Shown: positions 52,755-62,369 of the stretch, one piece after another
Layout of the letters: every line of letters starts with the position of its first letter
Numbering within the stretch: position 1 is the stretch's first letter
Assembly: GCA_947381945.1 (NCBI GenBank)
Contig: CANCXM010000010.1
Location: forward strand, 1 to 64,000
Direction of reading: 5' to 3'
Source of the DNA: an uncultured Muribaculaceae bacterium
Lineage (GTDB): Bacteria; Bacteroidota; Bacteroidia; Bacteroidales; Muribaculaceae
DNA length: 64,000 bases
Program-made: the position numbers and the translations under genes
The notes under the pieces: model-generated
What the model was told of the DNA's origin: nothing
The model's input: the letters and a program-made list of their open reading frames with translations, nothing else
The model's database searches: none

Positions 52755-54225
52755 TTTCTCCGCACCTCACAGGATGAGTCCGAGCGCATTCGTCATTATC
52801 TTCATAAAATCCCTCAAGAGCATCATCGGCACATCCATAATTTTGATTTTCGCCAATATCTATGATGCGGATTCGATCATCGGCAATGTATGGCTCAGAA
52901 TACTCGCCATTCTGGCAATCAGTGCAGCTCTCGCCCTGGTGGTATCCTTTGCCCAATATTATCATAAAAAATTTTATATCAAGGACGGCTATCTGATATT
53001 CACCCACGGGATAATACAACGCGAGACCGCAAGCATACCACTTGATCGGATCCACTCACTGCGCACTAAACAAGGAGTATGGTATCGCCTGCTGGATCTG
53101 AAAGGCATCGTGATTGACACCCTCGCCTTAAGGGAAGAAGAAATCGAACTCATACTCGACGAGGGGGACTGGCAGCGCCTGTTGCAGCGTATCCGGCAGG
53201 AGGAACAACCGAAAGCTACCACCGAACCGCCTGTATACCGCACAGATAGCGTCAGACGATTTGCCAACAAAAACCTCTTGCTTGATGCTCTATGTCAGAA
53301 CCATCTGAAAGGAATGGCCATTCTCGGAGGCTTCCTTTCCATAATTTTCGGACATCTCAACGACATTCCCTACAACACTTTTGACATAATAGACAATTAT
53401 GCAGAATCTTATTTTGATGAAATAGCAGCCGATCCCCTGCGTATTGTCCCGGTGCTGGCTACCGTCTATGTCATCGTCCTGTTCCTCTGGATTGGCAGGG
53501 CATTGCTGCGGTATTACGACATGTCATTGACCTATGACAGAAAACTCCTCACATTCACTCATGGATTGCTCTCACGAGCAAGCAGCCGCTTCGCATTTGA
53601 CAAGGTGTGCACTATATGGGTAAAGCGCAACTTCCTTGAAAAAAGATTCGGTCTGTGCACACTGATATTGAGGCAGGCACTGAACGTTACAGCCAAGAAA
53701 GAGGAGGACAATCTTAAACTCTACGGAGCAGACTCTTCATCATTCTTCCTGACATGGTGGCTCGGAGAGGACTACGGTACCGCTCCTGACATCATCACCT
53801 CGAAATCAGGAAAAGGAGTGTTCGTTCACTCATTACTGCCGGATTTGCTCCTCTCGGTTGCCGCGACGGCCGTCCTGTGTTATTTCAATCTGTATGTCTG
53901 GACTTACGTCCCTGCAATATACCTTCTGATTTCCGTCGTGAAAGGCATCATGACTATGCGCCACAGCAAAATCACACTCAAAGATTCATACATTGTGGTT
54001 TATGGCGGTCGTTTTGCCGAGATTGAAAACTACATCAAGTACCGCAATATCGAGGTCGTGGAAATCAGGAGCACACCTTTCACGAGATGGTTCCACCGTG
54101 TCACACTCAGCATCTCGACAGCCGGGTCAAACTTCTCGGTGAGAAGTCTTAAAATAGCTGAAGCCAAGCTCATATATGAACTGCTGCTGTTAAAGACCGA
54201 AAGCACCTCCGCCAACAAATTCTAA
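52747..54225 (+). CDS. Bacterial PH-domain membrane protein (YdbT-like)
   Basis: A 492-residue protein with repeated units of two membrane helices plus a bPH2 domain; the units centre on residues 75-140 (FTHGIIQRETASIPLDRIHS), 260-320 (FTHGLLSRASSRFAFDKVCT) and 400-480 (YIKYRNIEVVEIRSTPFTRW). This three-fold architecture is that of YdbT. It starts at ATG 52747, inside the end of the YdbS-like gene (an in-frame GTG at 52741 is the alternative), so the pair is translationally coupled and probably forms one membrane complex. Confidence 0.87.
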   Translation: MTDFSAPHRMSPSAFVIIFIKSLKSIIGTSIILIFANIYDADSIIGNVWLRILAILAISAALALVVSFAQYYHKKFYIKDGYLIFTHGIIQRETASIPLDRIHSLRTKQGVWYRLLDLKGIVIDTLALREEEIELILDEGDWQRLLQRIRQEEQPKATTEPPVYRTDSVRRFANKNLLLDALCQNHLKGMAILGGFLSIIFGHLNDIPYNTFDIIDNYAESYFDEIAADPLRIVPVLATVYVIVLFLWIGRALLRYYDMSLTYDRKLLTFTHGLLSRASSRFAFDKVCTIWVKRNFLEKRFGLCTLILRQALNVTAKKEEDNLKLYGADSSSFFLTWWLGEDYGTAPDIITSKSGKGVFVHSLLPDLLLSVAATAVLCYFNLYVWTYVPAIYLLISVVKGIMTMRHSKITLKDSYIVVYGGRFAEIENYIKYRNIEVVEIRSTPFTRWFHRVTLSISTAGSNFSVRSLKIAEAKLIYELLLLKTESTSANKF

Positions 54226-54258
54226 AAAAACAATCACCTCTTAACATAACAGATAGAA

Positions 54259-54717
54259 ATGGAAACACCCGTCCTTAACGAACATAACAAACAGGAATAT
54301 CCCCCGATGCACACAGCCGAACATCTCCTCAACGGAGAGATGGCCAGGCGCTATGGTCATGGCCGTGCATTCTCCGCCCATATCGAACGCAAGAAATCAA
54401 AACTCGACTATCATATCCCCTCTCCCCTCACCGACGATGAACTCAGAGCGCTGGAGGATTACATCAACGGCATCATAAAAGAAGACGTGGCGGTCACGGA
54501 GGAATACATCACACAGTCTGAGGCTATGGAACGGTTCGACATGAGCCGGTTGCCGGATGGAGCGTCCGACACCCTGCGGGTGGTCCATATCGGTGAGTAT
54601 GACCAATGTCTCTGCGCAGGGACTCATGTAGCCCATACCGGTGAAATCGGCACGTTCCGCATAACCAGCAGCCGCTGGCAGGACGGAGTGCAACGCATTG
54701 TCTTCAAACTTGGATAA
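54259..54717 (+). CDS. AlaX-like aminoacyl-tRNA editing protein
   Basis: A 152-residue free-standing second-additional-domain (tRNA_SAD) protein. Its zinc site is made by HTAEHLL (His-x3-His, residues 18-24) and the late CLCAGTHV (Cys-x3-His), the signature of the AlaRS/ThrRS editing fold. Such proteins deacylate mischarged Ser- or Gly-tRNA(Ala). The N-terminal domain is minimal, so specificity cannot be read. It is 33 bp after the YdbT-like gene. Confidence 0.85.
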   Translation: METPVLNEHNKQEYPPMHTAEHLLNGEMARRYGHGRAFSAHIERKKSKLDYHIPSPLTDDELRALEDYINGIIKEDVAVTEEYITQSEAMERFDMSRLPDGASDTLRVVHIGEYDQCLCAGTHVAHTGEIGTFRITSSRWQDGVQRIVFKLG

Positions 54718-54736
54718 AATACAAACAGACAGATAT

Positions 54737-55147
54737 ATGAAATTCTCTAAAATACTATCCCTTGTCGCAGCCATGTTCGTGAGCGGATGCTGCAGCTCGA
54801 AAGCCTCTAACCCAAACAATGTGGAGGTCGTCTCTCCGCATGAATTTCAATCAAGAATCTCCGAAGATTCCCAAGGCTATCTTCTTGACGTGCGCAAACC
54901 GCAGGAGTTTGCCGCCGGTCATCTCCGTGGCGCCCACCTTCTCGATTGGCTCGACACTGAAAACTTCAAGAAAGACGCTCCCGGCATCGACAAATCCAAG
55001 ACCGTCTACATTTACTGCCGTAGCGGACGCCGAAGCAATGCCGCCGCCAACTACCTCAGCAAACTCGGTTATACGGTCGTCGACATGGATGGCGGCATCC
55101 TCGCCTGGGAAAAAGAAGAATTACCGGTGACCACAGACCATCAGTAA
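54737..55147 (+). CDS. Rhodanese-like lipoprotein
   Basis: A 136-residue lipoprotein: signal sequence with lipobox VSGC (MKFSKILSLVAAMFVSGCCS), then one rhodanese domain with the active-site loop YIYCRSGRRSNAA (Cys nucleophile) and LDVRKPQEFAAGHLRGA. It likely carries sulfane sulfur or acts in periplasmic redox sulfur chemistry. I start at ATG 54737, since an upstream in-frame ATG (54698) lies inside the AlaX-like gene and would bury the signal sequence. Its 3' end overlaps the converging glycosylase gene by 27 bp. Confidence 0.87.
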   Translation: MKFSKILSLVAAMFVSGCCSSKASNPNNVEVVSPHEFQSRISEDSQGYLLDVRKPQEFAAGHLRGAHLLDWLDTENFKKDAPGIDKSKTVYIYCRSGRRSNAAANYLSKLGYTVVDMDGGILAWEKEELPVTTDHQ

Positions 55148-55714
55148 TCTCCGGCACCGGCAGCCAGCGAGATGGTCATCGACAAATCCTGCCGCCTGAA
55201 GGAAGGCGTAGCATATTGTAGTGCCGAAAAATTTAAACCCTCGCTTCTTCATGTCACGACTCATGGCATCGGACACCGGTGTGGCAACAGGAATCTCCGA
55301 CAGCGACTTGAAATGATTTACCACCGGCACTTCATGAGGGAAGAATGTAAGGACATAGTTGTAGAAACTTCCGAATTCACGTTGAATTGCCATGAACAGT
55401 CGCGCATTTGAAATCGCCGACTCAATCTTGCGTCTGTTTCTCACGATTCCCTCAAACTGCATCAGCCGTTCAACATCCACTTCAGTCATGGCAGCAATTT
55501 TCTCATAGTCGAAATCGTGAAAAGCCTCACGGTAGCCCTCTCGCTTGCGCAATATTGTTATCCACGCAAGCCCGGCTTGCGCGCTTTCGAGCAGAAGAAA
55601 CTCAAACAATGTCCTGTCGTCGGTGACAAGCCGTCCCCACTCCTCATCGTGATATCTCACATAAAGCGGATCCGAACCGGCCCAACCACAACGTCCGTCA
55701 ATCAAATCATCCAT
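55121..55714 (-). CDS. tag: DNA-3-methyladenine glycosylase I
   Basis: A 197-residue Tag-family base-excision enzyme removing 3-methyladenine from DNA. It has RCGWAGSDPLYVRYHDEEWG at the N-terminus (zinc Cys and substrate pocket), LLESAQAGLAW and the C-terminal zinc ligands (GFVDDHLAGCRCR). I start at ATG 55712-55714: the frame is open to 55798, but family homology begins at MDDLIDGRCGW and a promoter (TTTG 55773-55776, 18 bp, TACATTTG 55747-55754) lies inside the extra stretch. Confidence 0.92.
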   Translation of the reverse strand: MDDLIDGRCGWAGSDPLYVRYHDEEWGRLVTDDRTLFEFLLLESAQAGLAWITILRKREGYREAFHDFDYEKIAAMTEVDVERLMQFEGIVRNRRKIESAISNARLFMAIQREFGSFYNYVLTFFPHEVPVVNHFKSLSEIPVATPVSDAMSRDMKKRGFKFFGTTICYAFLQAAGFVDDHLAGCRCRRLLMVCGHR

Positions 55715-55981
55715 AGCAAATTCATGATTAATGGTTATCTCATTTGCAAATGTAGTGATTTCCAATTTATCACAAAATACCTTTGACAGACGATACACCT
55801 AACCGGACAATATGATTTAAAATTTCGTGTCTCTTCTGACCTATCATATAACAAATATGTTATATTGCTTCAAGCTAATGCGGAACGCGTTATAGGGACT
55901 TCCGTCTCTTTGTTCCCCTTCCTTCAAAAGGATTTCGATGATTAATTTCGATGATGGTTTCCTAATGTCGGGGTAATTGAG

Positions 55982-55989
55982 TAACTTTG
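55982..55989 (+). promoter_or_regulatory. -7 box of holB, near-leaderless
   Basis: TAACTTTG (55982-55989) ends 7 bp before the holB ATG, so the transcript would have almost no leader. No clear -33 TTTG is present. Confidence 0.4.
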
Positions 55990-55996
55990 CGTTACC

Positions 55997-57127
55997 ATGA
56001 AGTTCAGTCAGATTCCATCACATGAGAATGTGAAGCGCCAGTTGCGCGAGATGGTTGCGGACCGTCGGATTCCTCATGCCCTGCTGCTGCACGGGCCTGC
56101 GGGAATAGGTAAGTTCATGCTTGCGCGCACATTCTCGCAATATCTCCACTGCCAGTCCCCGACGGCAGACGGTGAGCCGTGTGGCGAGTGTCCGTCATGC
56201 CGACAGCACGAGTCATTCAACCACGTCGATAGCCTCTATGTCTTTCCGGTGGTGAAAACCGACAAGCTGAAAGCTCCGATTTCCGATGACTATATGACGG
56301 AGTTCAAGGAGTTTGTCGCTGCCAGTCCCTACATGGATTTCGAGCGGTGGACAGGATATTTCGAGAAGAAAAACGCGCAGCCGGTCATCTACGTCAGCGA
56401 GAGCGAAGCACTCGAACAGCGTCTTTCTGTGACAACGACCGTCTCCCGTTACAAGACCGTGGTCATCTGGCTACCTGAAAAGATGAACGAACAGACGGCC
56501 AACAAGCTTCTGAAACTCATCGAGGAACCATTTGCCGACACGGTTTTCATCCTTGTCTCGGACAATGCCTCGGCTATTCTTCCGACTATCTATTCGCGCT
56601 GCCGCCCGATAGAGATGAAACGGCTGAGCGACGAAACCATAGCCTCCTACCTCACATCGCGCCTCTCGATAGACCCGCAGGACGCGATGGCAATGGCCCA
56701 CATAGCATCCGGCGATATGAACTCGGCCCTGCGCGCCATGGATGCCACAAGCGTCAGCCGGATGTTTTTTGACCATTTCGTCAGACTGATGCGCCTTGCC
56801 TACCAGCGCGACGTGAAAGGGCTGAAAGAGTGGAGCGCTGACATCGCCGCTCTCGGACGCGAGCAGGAAATCAAATTCTATGACTACGCGCGCCGTCTGA
56901 TACGTGAGAATTTCATCTACAACTTCCATGTCCCGGAGCTTCTCTACCTCAACCGCGACGAGGCAAATTTCAGCAAAAACTTCGCCCGTTTCATCACCGA
57001 GAACAATGCAGAGAAAATCATCATGGAGATGGACCGCGCTGCCACCGACATCGCAGGAAACGCCAATGGCAAGATTGTCAATTTCGACTTCGCCATCAAG
57101 ATGATTATCCTCATAAAGAATTTCTGA
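55997..57127 (+). CDS. holB: DNA polymerase III delta' subunit
   Basis: A 376-residue clamp-loader subunit. Walker A-like LLLHGPAGIGKFMLARTF (near residue 35), a Cys4 zinc module (CQSPTADGEPCGECPSC) and sensor-1 region ILVSDNASAILPTIYSRC are typical of DnaX/delta' AAA+ proteins; the N-terminal SHENVKRQLREMVADRRIPH fits delta'. It helps load the beta clamp at replication. It lies 43 bp before the nuclease gene, on the same strand. Confidence 0.92.
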   Translation: MKFSQIPSHENVKRQLREMVADRRIPHALLLHGPAGIGKFMLARTFSQYLHCQSPTADGEPCGECPSCRQHESFNHVDSLYVFPVVKTDKLKAPISDDYMTEFKEFVAASPYMDFERWTGYFEKKNAQPVIYVSESEALEQRLSVTTTVSRYKTVVIWLPEKMNEQTANKLLKLIEEPFADTVFILVSDNASAILPTIYSRCRPIEMKRLSDETIASYLTSRLSIDPQDAMAMAHIASGDMNSALRAMDATSVSRMFFDHFVRLMRLAYQRDVKGLKEWSADIAALGREQEIKFYDYARRLIRENFIYNFHVPELLYLNRDEANFSKNFARFITENNAEKIIMEMDRAATDIAGNANGKIVNFDFAIKMIILIKNF

Positions 57128-57170
57128 AAACCACACCCCGGACACGGGCAACACCATCGGCAACAAATAT

Positions 57171-60110
57171 ATGACCCCTTTTCTCCAGCAGGTAGCATCA
57201 GCCTATATCCACAACGAACTTCCGCAACTCGCCGACTATTGCTTCGTATTCCCCAACAAGCGCAGCGGTGTGTTCTTCCGTCACTACCTCTCTCTTGAGG
57301 CACAGGGACAACCGTTCATCATGCCGGAAATCGGGACAATCGCCGAAGTGACCAACCGCTTCTCAGCCCTCACGGAAGCCCCGCGTCTCGATCAGCTCTT
57401 CATCCTCTACAACGAATACCGCGAACTGAGCGACGACGTGGTTGATTTCGACCAGTTCATTTTCTGGGGCGAGATGCTGCTCAACGACTTCAATGACGTA
57501 AATCTCTATCTTGTCGATCCCCACAAGCTATTCGTCAACCTCAAGCGTTTCCGCGAAGTCAGCTCAAACTATCTGACCGAGGAACAGGTGGAAATCATCA
57601 ACCGCTACTGGGGTGAACGCTTCGTCCACACAAGTCCCGACCAATTCTGGAACCATCTGCATGAGGAAGCCCCTACCTCCCTCGAAAACAAATTCCTGAA
57701 ACTTTGGGAGGTGCTTGACACTCTGTTCGAACGGTTCAACAAACGTCTGCTCGACAACGGAATGGCAACCCGAGGCATGTTTGCCCGCAACGCCGTCAAC
57801 TATCTCAGCAAAGCAGCAGGGACAAAACTCCCCTACAAACGATATATCTTCGTTGGCTTCAACGTGCTCACCCTCGCCGAAATCAAGATTTTCGAGAAAC
57901 TGCAGGCGCGGGGAGCCGCAGATTTCTATTGGGACATGGCCTCACCGTCGTTTCGCGACGAAGGAAACCGTGCCGCATTTTTCATGAGGCGCAATGTCGA
58001 CTGTTTCCCCTCGCGCTACGACCTGAACGAACTTTACCCCGAAAAACCCAGTTTCCCGGAAATACATATCACAGGGGTCCCGACCGCGTTCGGTCAGACC
58101 AAGGCTGCGGGACTTCAACTTTCGGAATGGATTTCCGACGGTTCGATAAGCAATCCTGCGAACGCCATAGACACTGCAGTAGTCCTCCCTGACGAATCGC
58201 TATTCATCCCCATGATTCATGCAGTCCCCGAGGCAATCACCGCACTCAACGTGACCATGGGTTTTCCGCTGAAAAGCACATCCATCTCATCGCTGATGTC
58301 AGCGATAGTCAGTATGCACCTGCGGGCCTCACGTTCACGCAACGAATGGAGCTATTTCTACGAAGACCTGCGCGCAGTCCTGACCCATCCGCTCCTTCAG
58401 GCAATGGACCCCGAAGGGTGCAACGCACTGCTGCGCCTGATGCTCGACCGGCGACTTTACATGGTACCCGCATCGAAAATAGCCGGGACCTCCCCCGCCC
58501 TCGCCTTCATCTTCACCCCTGTCCGCGACACAAACGGAGTGGAGGAGGTCCACACCTACTTCTTCGACCTCATCGAAGGATTGCGCGCTTTCACCGCCAC
58601 ACGCAAGGAGCTAAAAATCGAGAACTACTTCCTCGACACATATCTCGTCGAACTCGAAAACCTCCGCGCAGCCTGCGCGAGATGGAGCATCACGATGCGC
58701 GACAAAACCTTCATCGAACTTCTCCAACGCACCATCTCGTCGGTCAGCGTGCGTTTCACCGGCGAACCGCTCGCAGGATTGCAAGTGATGGGTGTGCTTG
58801 AAACCCGTGCGCTCGACTTTGACAAGCTCATCATGCTCTCGATGAACGAACATGTGTTCCCTCACAAACAATACACCCGATCGTTCATCCCAGACACACT
58901 GCGCCGCAGCTACGGCATGGCAACCACAGAACTCCAGGAGTCAATCTTCGCCTATTCGTTCTACCGCCTCATCTCGCGCGCATCAAAAGTCAGACTCTGC
59001 TACGATGCCCGAACCCTCAGCGGGAAAAACAGCGAAATCTCCCGCTATATCGCGCAACTTCTCTATCTCTTTCCCGAATGCCGGATCGAGCACGACCTTG
59101 CCTCCTTCACCACCCATCCTACGGAAGAGGAAGCAATCGTTGTCGAAAAATCTCCGGAAATCATGGAGAAACTGCGGGAATTCACTCCTCCGGGCCGACG
59201 CACCTTATCGGCAACCGCCATCAACGACTATATCAACTGTCCGCTGTCGTTCTACCTCAAGCGCATCTGCCGTCTTGACCTTGATGAAGACGTGATGGAC
59301 TACATGGACTCCGGCACATACGGAAGCATCCTGCACGAAGTGGCCGAACGGCTCTACAAGGAACTGCGGGGCGACCGCGACGAGGTAAAAATCACGGAAG
59401 AAATACTCGACAGTTTCATCCGCGATGAAGTGCGCATGGACGGAATCATCACTGAACTCATCAATGAGAAATACAACCGAATGCCCGAAGGGGACAGGAC
59501 CCCACTTGTAGGCGAAAGCCTCGTCCTCGGGAAAGTGATGAAACATTTCCTCATCCTCATGTTCCGGCGGGAGAAAGAAATCGCCCCTTTTGACTTCATT
59601 GACGGTGAACACAAAGTAGAGGGCACGATGAAGATTTCCGATGACCTGACAGTCAACATCCTCCAATTCATTGACCGCATCGACCGCGTCTATCCCGGAG
59701 GCCGCTATGGCGAAGGACTCGGATTGCTCAGAATCGTCGACTACAAAACGGGATCAGACAAGACCGATTTCAGCGATATGGACGACCTCTTCAATCCTGA
59801 AACCGACCACCGAAGGAAAGCCATCCTACAGCTGATGTTCTACTGCAACGCATACGCAGGTAAAATCAAGTATGACGGAGCCATCATGCCACAGATATAT
59901 TCCTTCAAGACCCTTTCAATCACCGGACTGCGTCCGCTTTCATACCAAAAGGAAGACTTCACCGACTATCGTGCAGTCAACCACCTCTTCATGGAGCGCT
60001 TCAGAGCTACCATCGGCGAGATATTTGACCCGAACATACCGTTCACCCAAGCTGTCGATGATTCCGCCTGCAAATTCTGCGGGTTTAAACCCATCTGCCG
60101 TAAACACTGA
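57171..60110 (+). CDS. AddB-like PD-(D/E)xK nuclease
   Basis: A 979-residue protein of the AddB/PD-(D/E)xK family in recombination repair. The N-terminal helicase-like half lacks a Walker A motif (YCFVFPNKRSGVFFRHYL). The C-terminal nuclease domain (about 680-979) begins LSATAINDYINCPLSFYL and includes the catalytic Asp-x-Lys in LLRIVDYKTGS. An iron-sulfur staple is formed by Cys in NCPLSF and the final CKFCGFKPIC. The UvrD/AddA-like helicase often encoded beside it is absent here, so its partner must be elsewhere. Its stop overlaps the hemW start (ATGA), coupling the two. Confidence 0.9.
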   Translation: MTPFLQQVASAYIHNELPQLADYCFVFPNKRSGVFFRHYLSLEAQGQPFIMPEIGTIAEVTNRFSALTEAPRLDQLFILYNEYRELSDDVVDFDQFIFWGEMLLNDFNDVNLYLVDPHKLFVNLKRFREVSSNYLTEEQVEIINRYWGERFVHTSPDQFWNHLHEEAPTSLENKFLKLWEVLDTLFERFNKRLLDNGMATRGMFARNAVNYLSKAAGTKLPYKRYIFVGFNVLTLAEIKIFEKLQARGAADFYWDMASPSFRDEGNRAAFFMRRNVDCFPSRYDLNELYPEKPSFPEIHITGVPTAFGQTKAAGLQLSEWISDGSISNPANAIDTAVVLPDESLFIPMIHAVPEAITALNVTMGFPLKSTSISSLMSAIVSMHLRASRSRNEWSYFYEDLRAVLTHPLLQAMDPEGCNALLRLMLDRRLYMVPASKIAGTSPALAFIFTPVRDTNGVEEVHTYFFDLIEGLRAFTATRKELKIENYFLDTYLVELENLRAACARWSITMRDKTFIELLQRTISSVSVRFTGEPLAGLQVMGVLETRALDFDKLIMLSMNEHVFPHKQYTRSFIPDTLRRSYGMATTELQESIFAYSFYRLISRASKVRLCYDARTLSGKNSEISRYIAQLLYLFPECRIEHDLASFTTHPTEEEAIVVEKSPEIMEKLREFTPPGRRTLSATAINDYINCPLSFYLKRICRLDLDEDVMDYMDSGTYGSILHEVAERLYKELRGDRDEVKITEEILDSFIRDEVRMDGIITELINEKYNRMPEGDRTPLVGESLVLGKVMKHFLILMFRREKEIAPFDFIDGEHKVEGTMKISDDLTVNILQFIDRIDRVYPGGRYGEGLGLLRIVDYKTGSDKTDFSDMDDLFNPETDHRRKAILQLMFYCNAYAGKIKYDGAIMPQIYSFKTLSITGLRPLSYQKEDFTDYRAVNHLFMERFRATIGEIFDPNIPFTQAVDDSACKFCGFKPICRKH

Positions 60111-61228
60111 TGAAACTTTATATCCATATCCCCTTCTGCCACTCCAAATGCGCATACTGCGACTTCTATTCCACCCCGAAGCGGGAGTGGATGGATGCTT
60201 TCGTCGATGCGGCCATCAATGAATGGAAAGAACGATCGGAAAACCTTAACGAAGCGATTGACACTCTCTATCTTGGGGGAGGAACGCCATCATCGCTTCC
60301 GCTTCCGTTGCTGAAACGTTTGCTTGACACGCTTCCACTTGATGCAGGGGTCTTGCGCGAGGCAACCATCGAAGCCAATCCGGAAGATGTGACCGAGGAA
60401 TGGGTGCGCTTCATCATGAATGATACGCCTTTTCGGCGGGTCAGCATGGGCATACAATCTTTTTCTGACAGTGAGTTGAAAATCATAGGCCGCCGACATG
60501 ACTCCGAGCAAGCAATCAAAGCGGTTGAAACCATGCGGTCAGGAGGCATTGACAATATCAGTTGCGACCTCATCTACGGACTGCCCGGACAAGATATGGA
60601 TTCATGGAAACGTTCACTCTCCACTCTCATATCGCTACGGCCTGAGCATCTGTCGGCCTATCTGCTATCCTACGAACCGGGCACACGCCTCAACGCAATG
60701 CTTGAACGTGGTAAAATCACTGAGGCTGATGAGGAGCTGGTCGAGGCAATGTACACACATCTCTGTCAAGCGACCTCAGCCGCGGGATACAGCCACTATG
60801 AAATCTCAAACTTCGCACTTCCGGGTCGAGAGGCAATCCATAATTCATCATATTGGGACGGCTCACCGTACATAGGCCTCGGACCGGGTGCCCACTCATG
60901 GGACGGTGAGAAAAGATGGTTCAACCCTTCGAACCTGAAAGATTACATCGCGCACAACGGAAGCGGAACGGCAATCGTCGAGGATGAGGACACCGACAAC
61001 CGCTTCAACGATATGCTGATAACGCGTCTGCGCACAGCCAAAGGTGTAGATGTGGCTGAAATGCAAAAACTGTTCGGCAATGAAATCACCCGGACATTCA
61101 CCGCCCAGACATTGCCTCTGCTTGAAAAAGGATTGCTCGAATACCGAAATAAAACAGATACATACGCAATTCCGGAACAACATTGGCTGACATCAAATGC
61201 CATACTTCTCGAACTGATAAGAGTATAA
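60110..61228 (+). CDS. hemW: Radical SAM heme chaperone HemW
   Basis: A 372-residue radical-SAM protein. The cluster motif is FCHSKCAYCDFYS (C-x3-C-x2-C) and the fourth Cys that true coproporphyrinogen oxidase HemN has is missing (Asp instead), which identifies HemW, a heme-binding chaperone. LYLGGGTPSSL and ISCDLIYGLPGQ are family blocks. It overlaps the nuclease gene by one base. Confidence 0.93.
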   Translation: MKLYIHIPFCHSKCAYCDFYSTPKREWMDAFVDAAINEWKERSENLNEAIDTLYLGGGTPSSLPLPLLKRLLDTLPLDAGVLREATIEANPEDVTEEWVRFIMNDTPFRRVSMGIQSFSDSELKIIGRRHDSEQAIKAVETMRSGGIDNISCDLIYGLPGQDMDSWKRSLSTLISLRPEHLSAYLLSYEPGTRLNAMLERGKITEADEELVEAMYTHLCQATSAAGYSHYEISNFALPGREAIHNSSYWDGSPYIGLGPGAHSWDGEKRWFNPSNLKDYIAHNGSGTAIVEDEDTDNRFNDMLITRLRTAKGVDVAEMQKLFGNEITRTFTAQTLPLLEKGLLEYRNKTDTYAIPEQHWLTSNAILLELIRV

Positions 61229-61275
61229 ACAATTTTCACACTATCATACACATCCATCTTACAACATCTCATATC

Positions 61276-62043
61276 ATGATTGCAAAACGTATATTCTCAA
61301 CAATTGCCCTCACATCCCTATTCACTGTATTGCTCCATGCCACCGAACCGACGCTTATCGGTCGGCGCGGATGCGGATTTGCGGTTGAAAACAGTGCGGA
61401 AGCCTACCGTGAAGGCGCACGCAGAGGCTATGAAATGATGGAAGCCCATGTGCGTCTTACAGCAGATTCTGTGTTCGTCACCTCACACGACGGCAAGACC
61501 GACCGCCTCGGCGGAAAAATGAAGGTAGCCAACTCGACACTGGCGGATCTACGCAGCGAGGTCTATACTCAGCAACGCGACAGCGCTACCTATACAGGCT
61601 CGACAATATGTACCGTCAGTGAATTCCTTGACATCTGCAAGGAGAACGGAGTTGCCCCACTGCTGCATCTCAAAACACTGTCAAAAGACACGAAAGACTG
61701 CGCTTTCCTCACTACACTCGCCGAACTCGTAAAGAGCAAGGGACTTGCAGGGAAGTGCATAATCCTCACCTCCGAGCCCGACTATATCGACTATCTAATG
61801 ACCAAACATCCAGACATGCAACTGCAATTCCAGGCCGATGCAAAATGGCAGGAGCGTTTCGACTGGTCGTGCGCGAAAAAACTTGACGTGCAGATCCGTG
61901 CCGACCTCGTCGATGCCGACTGCATCCGCAGATACCATGATGCAGGAGTGAAAGTCAACGTCTGGACAATAAATACCATGGATGACTTTAAGCGGCTGAA
62001 GGATATGGGAGTGGACTATATCGTTACGGACTATCTGAAATAA
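61276..62043 (+). CDS. Glycerophosphodiesterase-fold protein, catalytic residues altered
   Basis: A 255-residue exported protein with signal peptide (MIAKRIFSTIALTSLFTVLLHA) and a GDPD TIM-barrel domain (CGFAVENSAEAYREGARRGY; VNVWTINTMDDFKRLKDMGV; YIVTDYLK). Active GDPDs have His-Arg-Gly at the first catalytic His and Glu-x-Asp for the metal; here these are GRRG (Arg) and EAH (His), while the second His (TSHDGKTDR) is kept. Loss of a catalytic His and a metal ligand suggests a non-hydrolytic or altered enzyme. An upstream in-frame ATG (61183) is rejected because it lies within hemW. Confidence 0.85.
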   Translation: MIAKRIFSTIALTSLFTVLLHATEPTLIGRRGCGFAVENSAEAYREGARRGYEMMEAHVRLTADSVFVTSHDGKTDRLGGKMKVANSTLADLRSEVYTQQRDSATYTGSTICTVSEFLDICKENGVAPLLHLKTLSKDTKDCAFLTTLAELVKSKGLAGKCIILTSEPDYIDYLMTKHPDMQLQFQADAKWQERFDWSCAKKLDVQIRADLVDADCIRRYHDAGVKVNVWTINTMDDFKRLKDMGVDYIVTDYLK

Positions 62044-62067
62044 ATTTCAAACTTTCACCTCCCGGTA

Positions 62068-62098
62068 TTTGTTTGTGATACTAAAATGACTAACTTTG
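62068..62098 (+). promoter_or_regulatory. Promoter of the toxin-antitoxin pair
   Basis: TTTG (62068-62071), a 19-bp spacer and TAACTTTG (62091-62098), 19 bp before the antitoxin ATG. Confidence 0.78.
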
Positions 62099-62117
62099 TA
62101 ATAAAAATGATATCACA

Positions 62118-62369
62118 ATGGAAGTAGTATTGGAAAAGAAAGCCCATGTATTCAGACTGCCGGTATATTTACTTGACAAACTTAAAGAGCTTGCCAAGGA
62201 AGATCGCAGAAGTCTCAATAATTATGTAGAGGGACTTCTTCTTGATGCCGTGTATCATGAACCGAATGAAGAAACAATAGCATCCCTGAATGAAGCAAAA
62301 GCAGGAATGCTTGAAGGACCGATCGATACATCAAGCGTAGAGGCCATGATCAAGTCCATTGGTTTATGA
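62118..62369 (+). CDS. Ribbon-helix-helix antitoxin
   Basis: An 83-residue protein. The N-terminal half (HVFRLPVYLLDKLKELAKED, then RRSLNNYVEGLL) fits a ribbon-helix-helix DNA-binding fold; the C-terminal half (LEGPIDTSSVEAMIKSIGL) would wrap the toxin. Its stop overlaps the toxin start (ATGA), the usual coupled antitoxin-then-toxin order. It presumably represses its own promoter (62068-62098). Confidence 0.85.
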   Translation: MEVVLEKKAHVFRLPVYLLDKLKELAKEDRRSLNNYVEGLLLDAVYHEPNEETIASLNEAKAGMLEGPIDTSSVEAMIKSIGL

